From Actinomycetota bacterium (GTDB lineage: Bacteria > Actinomycetota > Humimicrobiia > Humimicrobiales > Humimicrobiaceae): a stretch of DNA of 10,239 bases. The stretch spans positions 1-10,239 of the forward strand of contig JAFGDA010000092.1 of assembly GCA_016932375.1 (NCBI GenBank), given 5' to 3'. A program made the position numbers and the translations under genes. Position 1 is the first letter of the stretch. Every line of letters starts with the position of its first letter. The notes under the pieces were generated by a model. That model saw only the letters and a list, made by a program, of their open reading frames with translations. It searched no databases and was not told the origin of the DNA. Shown piece after piece: positions 1 to 4,787 of the stretch.

Positions 1-46
1 AATATGAATACATTTTACTACTTAATATAATATATATACAAATTTA

Positions 47-56
47 TTTTTATAAG
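47..56 (+). promoter_or_regulatory. TATA-like box of the small membrane protein gene
   Basis: TTTTTATAAG lies about 49 bases before the ATG at 101. Transcription starting some 25 bases downstream would leave a leader of about 25 bases that contains the Shine-Dalgarno site at 86-93. The box was assigned by eye in an AT-rich background, so it is tentative. Confidence 0.4.
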
Positions 57-85
57 TACAATTTTATTCTAAAAGACAAAAACAA

Positions 86-93
86 GAGGAGGG
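86..93 (+). promoter_or_regulatory. Strong ribosome binding site
   Basis: GAGGAGGG ends seven bases before the ATG at 101. It is one of the clearest Shine-Dalgarno sites in the window and fixes the start of the 64-codon gene, showing that this short ORF is very likely translated. Confidence 0.75.
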
Positions 94-100
94 TATTTAA

Positions 101-295
101 ATGAAATTCAGGTTAAACGCACCGACAAAGATTATCTTCTGGATATGCGTGATACTTGCTATCATCGCTGCAATACTGTTCATAATAGGAGGATCACTTA
201 CGCCAATGATGCCCGCACTTCTTATTGTTGGGTTTGGAGTACTGGCAGTAGCCTTCATACTGCTTTTGCTGGGTGTAATACTCGAAAAAATTTAA
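101..295 (+). CDS. Small two-helix membrane protein
   Basis: The 64-residue product has a short polar N-terminus (KFRLNAPTK) and two hydrophobic segments, about residues 11-29 and 36-60, separated by a Gly/Pro-containing turn (GGSLTPMMP). It is therefore a predicted helical-hairpin inner-membrane protein with no soluble domain. The opening KFxLNAPT followed by a hydrophobic helix rich in Ile and Ala resembles small uncharacterised membrane proteins found in both bacteria and archaea, from memory of the pattern only. The start is fixed by the Shine-Dalgarno site at 86-93 and a TATA-like box lies upstream. It is monocistronic as far as can be seen, since the next gene is convergent. No enzymatic function can be assigned. 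Confidence 0.75.
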   Translation: MKFRLNAPTKIIFWICVILAIIAAILFIIGGSLTPMMPALLIVGFGVLAVAFILLLLGVILEKI

Positions 296-448
296 CCAGA
301 AGTAAATACAACTAAAATATTTTTGGGAGCCAATTTTTAAAGATTGCTTTTAAGGTAACCTGAAGATTATTTATTTAATAGCATCAATTATTGGCCTGTG
401 TTGGTATGCCTGTATAGCATCCTGATATTCAGCTTCAAGCAGCATACA

Positions 449-1018
449 TTATTCAGGAATTTCCGTTTTCTTCCTTCTCTTTACCAGCCTTATTATCACG
501 ATAGCGGTTACAAGAACAAACAGGCACGCAGCAATTATGGGCACCACCACCGAAAGTACCGAAACAGTTGTGGAGGTTACGTCTTCAGCAATGCTTACCG
601 GTACATTGGCTGTCCCTCCAGTAGTAACTGTTACTGTTGGACGGATTGCGAGGGATTTAACCGCGCTTACGCTTCCGGAAACAAACAGCCCTGCAATCAA
701 CGCAAGTACCGTATTTACATGTGCGATGCTGGACGAGCTTGCTGCAAATACTATGGCACCGGCTGCAGGCCTTACGAAACTCTGGATTATATCATTGACA
801 TGGTTCACCGCTGTAATCTTATCGGCAAGCACCTCAATTACCGAAAGAAAAATCAATACGCCTATAACCCACCATGATGTCATGGCATCCCATGGAGAGT
901 TGAGTTTGATAAGATCAGTATATTTTGCAAGAAGTGATACTACCAGCAATGGGATATATGCATTAAGTCCCGCGCTGGCAGAAAGCCCGAAAGCTGAAAT
1001 AATATTGAAAGCTTCCAT
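449..1018 (-). CDS. DUF4126-family membrane protein
   Basis: The 189-residue protein opens with SASAGLNAYIPLL (residues 13-25), followed by a segment around residues 65-88 with DK, NHVND and RPAAGA. This layout is typical of DUF4126: an N-terminal hydrophobic helix, a second at about 50-64, then the conserved DKxxxVxHxND region and the RPxAGA helix. Further hydrophobic stretches lie at about 86-125 and 155-178. The C-terminus is strongly basic (KRRKK at 180-184), consistent with a cytoplasmic tail. A Thr/Val-rich stretch at about 127-157 lies between the last two membrane regions. The function of DUF4126 is unknown. The ATG at 1018 has no Shine-Dalgarno site but has a TATA-like box at 1041-1050, so its mRNA is probably leaderless. 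It follows the PfkB kinase gene in the same direction with a gap of 96 bases and its own promoter. Confidence 0.8.
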   Translation of the reverse strand: MEAFNIISAFGLSASAGLNAYIPLLVVSLLAKYTDLIKLNSPWDAMTSWWVIGVLIFLSVIEVLADKITAVNHVNDIIQSFVRPAAGAIVFAASSSSIAHVNTVLALIAGLFVSGSVSAVKSLAIRPTVTVTTGGTANVPVSIAEDVTSTTVSVLSVVVPIIAACLFVLVTAIVIIRLVKRRKKTEIPE

Positions 1019-1040
1019 CGTAATTTAATTCTTTCTTAAA

Positions 1041-1050
1041 ATATAATAAA
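1041..1050 (-). promoter_or_regulatory. TATA-like box of the DUF4126 gene
   Basis: On the minus strand this reads TTTATTATAT, centred about 27 bases before the ATG at 1018. No Shine-Dalgarno sequence separates it from the start codon. The spacing fits a leaderless archaeal transcript. Confidence 0.5.
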
Positions 1051-1114
1051 AGTCAATTTGGATGGCCTCCTGTTTTTTTCATTCTTATAATCATGAAGCC
1101 GGAATGTCATTGAT

Positions 1115-2053
1115 TCACAGGTCCGTTATGGTTCTTTTGCTGACCCTGATTTCAGGTAAAAGTTTACTTATTTGCTCCAAATCAATCCTGCCCGGATATT
1201 CATTTAAAACATTTGCGCTTCCGCATGCGACTGCAAATTTAACCATGTCTTCTTTCCCAAAATCATTTTGAAGGGCATACAATAGGCCGGCACTAACACA
1301 ATCCCCGGAACCTGTAGGATAGAGACCTTCCAGGCGTGGTGGTGTGATGATATAAGAATCAAAACTGTCGTAAAACCGGACCTTCCCTGCCCCATCAGTT
1401 AGCATTATGATGTCCGTACCATCATCGATAATCTTCCTGATGAGCCTGGCTGGTTCCAAATTAAAATACCCATCCGACACTTCTTTTAACTCATCTAAGG
1501 TGATTTTCAGGATACCGGGAACCGCCATTATTCCGTAATACAGGGGTTTTCCTGATGTATCAAGAAGCGTCTTTACATTATCCTTATTGCATTTATTTAT
1601 AATTTCGGCATAAAAAGTCTCATCTATGCCGGGAGGGAGGCTTCCCGACATTATAAAGCTTGAAGGTTCCGGATCCATTCCGCTTATAAAATCCCGGAGT
1701 TCTTTAAACTCGGTAGCGCTTACGAAGGGTCCTGCATTGTTAATCTGTGTCATCCTGCCATATTTTCTTTCAGTAACCTTTATGCTCATCCTTGTATTTT
1801 CTTTTATTGGGATTATTTGAAAGTCCATTCCTTCATCAAGTAGAAGTTTTTCAATATCCCTTCCAATCATCCCTCCACATAATGCAATAGCCTTATTCCT
1901 GATGCCAAGACGGCCAAGGACCCTTGAAACATTTAACCCCTTCCCCCCGGCAGATATTGATTTCATTTCAGTCATGTTCATTTTCCCCCTTTGGAGGGAA
2001 TCAACACTTACCGTAACATCCAGGACCGGGTTAAATGTAGAAGTATATATCAT
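1115..2053 (-). CDS. PfkB-family sugar-phosphate kinase (1-phosphofructokinase/tagatose-6-phosphate kinase type)
   Basis: This 312-residue protein has the usual length of the hexose-phosphate branch of the ribokinase/PfkB superfamily. The opening NPVLDVTV (residues 8-15) is the NPxxD signature of FruK, LacC and PfkB. AGGKGLNVSRVLGRLG (35-50) is PfkB signature 1 with the substrate-binding GGKGxN. SGSLPPG (136-142) and the ATP-site motif GSGD (248-251), with D251 as the probable catalytic base, follow in order. The usual KPN..E element appears as KITLDEL (183-189). The family transfers phosphate from ATP to fructose 1-phosphate, tagatose 6-phosphate or fructose 6-phosphate. The exact substrate cannot be read from the sequence, and no transporter or PTS gene lies next to it. 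The ATG at 2053 is preceded by a purine-rich stretch (GAGGAATGGGG at about 2065-2075) and a TATA-like box. The next gene upstream is divergent. Confidence 0.85.
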   Translation of the reverse strand: MIYTSTFNPVLDVTVSVDSLQRGKMNMTEMKSISAGGKGLNVSRVLGRLGIRNKAIALCGGMIGRDIEKLLLDEGMDFQIIPIKENTRMSIKVTERKYGRMTQINNAGPFVSATEFKELRDFISGMDPEPSSFIMSGSLPPGIDETFYAEIINKCNKDNVKTLLDTSGKPLYYGIMAVPGILKITLDELKEVSDGYFNLEPARLIRKIIDDGTDIIMLTDGAGKVRFYDSFDSYIITPPRLEGLYPTGSGDCVSAGLLYALQNDFGKEDMVKFAVACGSANVLNEYPGRIDLEQISKLLPEIRVSKRTITDL

Positions 2054-2070
2054 AATTTTTATAAATCCCC

Positions 2071-2082
2071 ATTCCTCATCCA
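2071..2082. repeat. 12-bp direct repeat, copy 1
   Basis: ATTCCTCATCCA on the plus strand, identical to 2181-2192. This copy lies between the TATA-like box and the start codon of the PfkB kinase gene, where a bound regulator would block transcription or where the element would be in the short leader. Confidence 0.6.
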
Positions 2083-2085
2083 GGT

Positions 2086-2098
2086 TCTTATATATATT
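2086..2098 (-). promoter_or_regulatory. TATA-like box of the PfkB kinase gene
   Basis: On the minus strand the sequence AATATATATAAG lies about 39 bases before the ATG at 2053. It would give a leader of roughly 15 bases holding the purine-rich stretch at 2065-2075. A second A/T-rich element (TTTATAAAAATT) sits directly before the ATG and is too close to serve as the box. Confidence 0.45.
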
Positions 2099-2180
2099 AT
2101 TCCCTGAAGAATCCTGGCTCTATGTATCACATTAAAATAGTATTCATACCTATCATAAAATGTAATATATTTTAACATAT

Positions 2181-2192
2181 ATTCCTCATCCA
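2181..2192. repeat. 12-bp direct repeat, copy 2
   Basis: ATTCCTCATCCA again, exactly 110 bases from copy 1, in the intergenic region shared by the divergent PfkB kinase and THUMP genes. It is upstream of the kinase promoter. Its role is unknown. Confidence 0.6.
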
Positions 2193-2227
2193 CCTTAAAA
2201 ATTTTCCACCTAAATTTAAAACAAAAC

Positions 2228-2280
2228 GCACCAAAAAACAACATATAATGTTAAAGGCCCGGTCCATAAACAAAGGGTGC
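2228..2280. repeat. Nested inverted repeats between the divergent genes
   Basis: GCACC (2228-2232) is the inverse complement of GGTGC (2276-2280), and inside it AACAT-ATA-ATGTT (2240-2252) is a perfect 5-bp inverted repeat. Both could be protein-binding sites or weak hairpins. The outer arms are short and may be chance. The rest of the 2054-2345 intergenic stretch holds only the two promoters and the 12-bp repeats. Confidence 0.3.
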
Positions 2281-2298
2281 TGTAAATTTATTTTTGGA

Positions 2299-2306
2299 TT
2301 ATAATA
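2299..2306 (+). promoter_or_regulatory. TATA-like box of the THUMP gene
   Basis: TTATAATA, the same octamer found before the transaldolase gene at 3043-3050. Initiation about 26 bases downstream would give a leader of roughly 17 bases that keeps the AGGAG site at 2332-2336, nine bases before the ATG at 2346. Confidence 0.5.
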
Positions 2307-2345
2307 AGGATATATATTCATCAAAAATAACAGGAGATTATTAAG

Positions 2346-2846
2346 ATGGATGTCAGTCTTATAGTTACCTACGACCCTGCCCACCAGCAGAGCTGCATGG
2401 AAAGTGTAAAAAATGTGATGGGAAAAGCAGGAGCAAAACCCAGATTTTTAAAATCCAGGTACAGTGGTATCTTCCTGATTGATCTTCCTGATGCAAAAAA
2501 CGTGGTTAAAAAGCTTGCTCCAATCAAAAGGAAAAACCCTGAACTTTTCGGAAAAACCCACCGTTATATACCCGTTGACAGGTGGGTACCTTCAAAAGTC
2601 CCGGATATGCAGAAAGCCGTAAGGTCGGTTGCCAGGGGTATAGGGGAAAATGAAAAGTGGAAAATGGATCTTGAAAAAAGGCACTATGACAAACTTGATT
2701 ACAACGAACTTATAGAAAAGCTTACAGATGTGGTAAAAAGGAATAAGATCGACCTGAAGAAACCCAAAAAGACAATAAGGGTTGATATCATCGGGACCGG
2801 TGCAGGTATTTCCCTCCTCGAAGCAAAAGAACTTTTCAACGTTTGA
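2346..2846 (+). CDS. THUMP-domain RNA-binding protein (archaeal stand-alone type)
   Basis: The 166-residue protein is a THUMP-fold protein without a fused methyltransferase or thiouridylase domain, similar in layout to archaeal Tan1-like proteins. The start DVSLIVTYDPAH (residues 2-13) and the ENEKWKMDLEKR segment (about 101-112) are typical of the archaeal family, as is the closing VDIIGTGAGISLL (about 146-158). THUMP domains bind the acceptor end of tRNA. Eukaryotic Tan1 assists formation of N4-acetylcytidine in tRNA, so a role as a tRNA-modification adaptor is inferred. The protein is rich in Lys and Arg, as expected for RNA binding. AGGAG at 2332-2336 and a TATA-like box support the ATG start. 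A short ORF begins four bases after its stop and is probably cotranscribed. This gene is the best evidence that the window is archaeal. Confidence 0.85.
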   Translation: MDVSLIVTYDPAHQQSCMESVKNVMGKAGAKPRFLKSRYSGIFLIDLPDAKNVVKKLAPIKRKNPELFGKTHRYIPVDRWVPSKVPDMQKAVRSVARGIGENEKWKMDLEKRHYDKLDYNELIEKLTDVVKRNKIDLKKPKKTIRVDIIGTGAGISLLEAKELFNV

Positions 2847-2850
2847 TATA

Positions 2851-2952
2851 ATGAAAGGCCTGGTTATAACTGTCAGGGAAATCAAGGGTAACTGTCCCTG
2901 CAAATACACCCGGGGTGGGACGGTCACATTCGAAGTAGAAATGCTGGATTGA
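2851..2952 (+). pseudogene. Short ORF resembling the N-terminus of a TIGR04076-type protein; probably truncated
   Basis: ATG at 2851 opens a 33-codon frame closed by TGA at 2950-2952, four bases after the THUMP stop, so it would be translated by coupling. The product starts MKGLVITVREIKGNCPCKY and continues with a VTFEVE strand. This matches my memory of the TIGR04076 family opening (xxITVxEIxGxCPxxYxxGDxFxxE), whose members are about 80 residues long with a later conserved Cys/His region. Here the frame stops after the second strand. Reading through the TGA gives YITFSGSIFCNH followed by a stop, which faintly recalls the family's later IC(L/I)HA segment, so decay by nonsense mutation and deletion is plausible. 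Alternatives are a genuine minimal protein or a chance ORF. The resemblance needs a profile search. Confidence 0.45.
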
Positions 2953-3042
2953 TATATAACTTTTTCCGGAAGCATTTTCTGTAATCATTAAATTTAGTGA
3001 ATATATTTGATCACGCAGGTATAATGGTATAATTAAAAATAC

Positions 3043-3050
3043 TTATAATA
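3043..3050 (+). promoter_or_regulatory. TATA-like box of the transaldolase gene
   Basis: TTATAATA is identical to the octamer before the THUMP gene. Its centre is about 25 bases before 3070-3073, so transcription should begin close to the TTG/GGAGGTGG region. Similar A/T-rich elements at 3020-3033 are alternatives that would give a longer leader. Confidence 0.5.
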
Positions 3051-3069
3051 ATCAGGACTTTTTGATTTT

Positions 3070-3912
3070 TTGGAGGTGGTTAAAATCAGGATTTTTATAG
3101 ATTCATCCAAACTTGACGAAATAAAAAAAGCACATTCAGCAGGTATTCTTGACGGAGTCACTACAAACCCGTCCCTTATAAAGGCAGCAGTAAAAGCCCT
3201 TAAGGACAGGGGCGAAAACGTTGATATGTCCGGCTATATAAAGGAAATACTCATGCTGGCAAAAGGGCTCCCTGTAAGCCTTGAAGTAATTGGCACCACA
3301 TATGATGAAATGATTGAAGACGGCAAAAAAATCTATGATACTTTCAATCCTGTTGCGGGAAATGTTTATGTAAAGATACCGGTAAATCCTTCATTTGAGG
3401 AGGACAGCGGTAAAAATTTTGATGGTATAATGGCAATCAAAGAGCTCTCATCAATGGGTATTCCCATAAATTGCACTCTTGTTTTTACCCCGGAGCAGGC
3501 TCTCCTTGCAGCGAAAGCAGGCGCAAGTTTTGTTTCCCCTTTTGCCGGAAGGATTGACGATTATATAAGGTCCCAAAATGGAATCGAATTTAATAAAAGC
3601 GATTACTTCCCTGCCGACGGATATGAACAGGGTGAAAAAATACTTGAAGATAACGGTATTGTTTCAGGAATTGATCTTGTGGGACAGATAAGGGTCATTT
3701 TTAATAATTACGGAATAACCGAAACAAAGGTGCTTGCGGCAAGCATCCGTAATCCGAGGCAGGCAAGGGAAGCTGCCCTTGCAGGAGCTGACATAGCAAC
3801 CCTGCCAATGGATGTCATCGACAGCCTTCTTGTCCATTACAAGACAATTGAGGGGATGAAGAAATTTACAGAAGATATCGTGCCTGAATATGCGGAGCTT
3901 CTGGAAAGATAG
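3070..3912 (+). CDS. Transaldolase (TalC/MipB-like), start uncertain
   Basis: Transaldolase moves a dihydroxyacetone unit between sugar phosphates in the non-oxidative pentose phosphate pathway. From TTG 3070 the product has 280 residues. RIFIDSSKLDEIKKA (7-21) is the first strand and helix with the conserved Asp. DGVTTNPSLI (28-37) is the family signature. NVYVKIP (98-104) holds the Schiff-base lysine K102. CTLVFTPEQA (135-144), SPFAGRIDD (156-164) and VLAASIRNPRQ (221-231) follow in order. Typical TalC/MipB proteins have about 215-220 residues, so this one is longer. Most of the excess is an insertion between RIDD and the GIDLV helix, about residues 166-198, and a smaller one follows NPSLI. 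The TTG start is only the longest frame: GTG 3076 is possible, and ATC 3085 gives the family-typical MRIFIDSS and best fits the Shine-Dalgarno site. A fragment of a second copy lies downstream at 4107-4150. Confidence 0.85.
   Translation: MEVVKIRIFIDSSKLDEIKKAHSAGILDGVTTNPSLIKAAVKALKDRGENVDMSGYIKEILMLAKGLPVSLEVIGTTYDEMIEDGKKIYDTFNPVAGNVYVKIPVNPSFEEDSGKNFDGIMAIKELSSMGIPINCTLVFTPEQALLAAKAGASFVSPFAGRIDDYIRSQNGIEFNKSDYFPADGYEQGEKILEDNGIVSGIDLVGQIRVIFNNYGITETKVLAASIRNPRQAREAALAGADIATLPMDVIDSLLVHYKTIEGMKKFTEDIVPEYAELLER
3072..3079 (+). promoter_or_regulatory. Shine-Dalgarno sequence inside the annotated transaldolase start
   Basis: GGAGGTGG is an excellent Shine-Dalgarno sequence but overlaps the TTG (3070) and GTG (3076) candidate starts. 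It ends at 3079, so the codon at ideal spacing is ATC at 3085. No in-frame ATG, GTG or TTG follows until well inside the conserved domain. Confidence 0.6.
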
Positions 3913-4102
3913 AAACACTATTAATTTATTACCTGTAGAATATTTTTTTAGTGCTTATAATTTTCTTGATTCTTTTTATTGTTCAATAGCAATTATAATT
4001 TTTCATTGCCATTCCAAAAATAATTAAATCTATAAGAAAGCCTATATTTATCAATATAATTCAATTTAATTACTTAAAGCCCCGGGTACTATTTTTTATT
4101 CT
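3913..4102. other. A/T-rich gap after transaldolase, no gene seen
   Basis: The gap between the transaldolase stop and the stop of the convergent membrane protein gene is 275 bases. This first part is very A/T-rich, with T-runs (TTTTTTT at 3944-3950) suited to archaeal transcription termination. Beyond the transaldolase relic that follows it, nothing else was recognised. Alignment of this part to the transaldolase gene is too weak to claim. Confidence 0.5.
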
Positions 4103-4106
4103 ATGA

Positions 4107-4150
4107 AGCTTTCTTCAATGGGTATATGCCCATATACTGCACCCTTGTTT
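4107..4150 (+). pseudogene. Relic of a second transaldolase gene
   Basis: This stretch aligns to 3443-3484 of the intact transaldolase gene with 37 of 42 bases identical and two single-base insertions (near 4126 and 4128). It includes the shared 11-mer TCAATGGGTAT and the shared block CTTGTTT. The matching part of the intact gene codes for ELSSMGIPINCTLVF, a conserved core strand. In the relic the frame starts as KLSSMGI and is then shifted by the insertions, so it cannot code for a transaldolase. The similarity fades quickly on both sides. A decayed tandem duplicate or a remnant of a homologous gene is the simplest reading. Confidence 0.65.
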
Positions 4151-4187
4151 CATTTACAGGCATGGACTTGTTATCTGCAATACTCTT

Positions 4188-4601
4188 TTAATAGATAGTA
4201 ATAGAGATAAAGCCCTTATAGATGAGCTCGGAAATATATCCGAAAATGAGCCAGAATGGCAGGTATATAAGATTTACCAGTCCAATAACTGTCCATTTCC
4301 CCTTGTATTGCCAGGGGCACTTTTTTATTGCCAGCTTTAATATATAACCATAGGCAAATTCCCCGATAAAGATGGCTGCAAGGTAGATAAAACCCCTTAA
4401 TATAAAAGGCATGAATGAAATTAAATTATAAAGGGGCCCGATAACTATTCCCCAGATGCCATATATGAAAAACATCCACAGGTAGGACCTGCCTTTAAGG
4501 GAAATATCCCTGTACCGGATATAGTCGTGTATTGAAGAAAAAAATACTTCAATACCGACTCCAAAAAAACTAAAAATTAAAAATAAGATTAGATATTTCA
4601 T
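4188..4601 (-). CDS. Small polytopic membrane protein (PF06541 ABC-transporter-permease-like)
   Basis: The 137-residue protein is highly hydrophobic, with about four membrane helices at residues 2-20, 40-65, 68-90 and 104-132. It begins without a cleavable signal, as the first helix carries the SFFGVGIEVFF motif. Other features are KGRSYLWMFFIYGIWG (about 36-51), with a Gly-Arg-Ser before the second helix, and a later CPWQYKGKW loop near residues 95-103. That order (F.G...E, GR..L....YG.G, then CPWxY) matches the family named putative ABC-transporter type IV in Pfam (PF06541), whose real function is not established. No ATPase or binding protein gene lies nearby, so a transport role should not be assumed. 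The length is at the short end for the family. It is convergent with the transaldolase gene and divergent from the DUF255 gene. Confidence 0.6.
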   Translation of the reverse strand: MKYLILFLIFSFFGVGIEVFFSSIHDYIRYRDISLKGRSYLWMFFIYGIWGIVIGPLYNLISFMPFILRGFIYLAAIFIGEFAYGYILKLAIKKCPWQYKGKWTVIGLVNLIYLPFWLIFGYISELIYKGFISITIY

Positions 4602-4730
4602 AACCGTATAACATAATTTTACTTTGAATTTGCAAGATATGCCATTTATTTCATTTCATGCATAAAACTGCTCCCCTATCTGTAATTAATACTCCCGGAA
4701 ACTACCAGGGACTCTTCTTCTTTACAGTAG

Positions 4731-4750
4731 AGATATTTCCAGATATTATC
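4731..4750. repeat. Tandem AGATATT repeat before the DUF255 gene
   Basis: AGATATTTCC is followed directly by AGATATTATC, giving two AGATATT motifs exactly 10 bases apart (one helical turn). They lie just upstream of the presumed promoter of the gene at 4788. They could bind a regulator, but the motif is A/T-rich and short. Confidence 0.3.
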
Positions 4751-4753
4751 ATC

Positions 4754-4765
4754 TTAAGATTAATA
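4754..4765 (+). promoter_or_regulatory. Possible TATA-like box of the DUF255 gene
   Basis: TTAAGATTAATA is centred about 27 bases before the ATG at 4788, and no Shine-Dalgarno sequence precedes that ATG. This fits a leaderless mRNA, but the box is a poor match. Confidence 0.35.
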
Positions 4766-4787
4766 CTAACTGCATGTTGAATTAATT

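Noticed and set aside
537..1028. Long plus-strand ORF opposite the DUF4126 gene
   Set aside because: It is the complement of a gene with clear family motifs. The frame has no promoter or Shine-Dalgarno site of its own and no family resemblance.
2059..2244. 61-codon minus-strand ORF in the leader region of the PfkB kinase gene
   Set aside because: It spans the kinase promoter, the 12-bp repeats and A/T-rich DNA, lacks a Shine-Dalgarno site, and its product has no recognisable motif. Low A/T-rich complexity explains the open frame.
2592..2975. 127-codon minus-strand ORF opposite the THUMP gene
   Set aside because: The THUMP frame is strongly supported. The antisense product shows no family motif.
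4188..4601. Firm assignment as an ABC transporter permease
   Set aside because: The family name is historical. No ATPase or substrate-binding gene is nearby, so only the membrane-protein family is stated.
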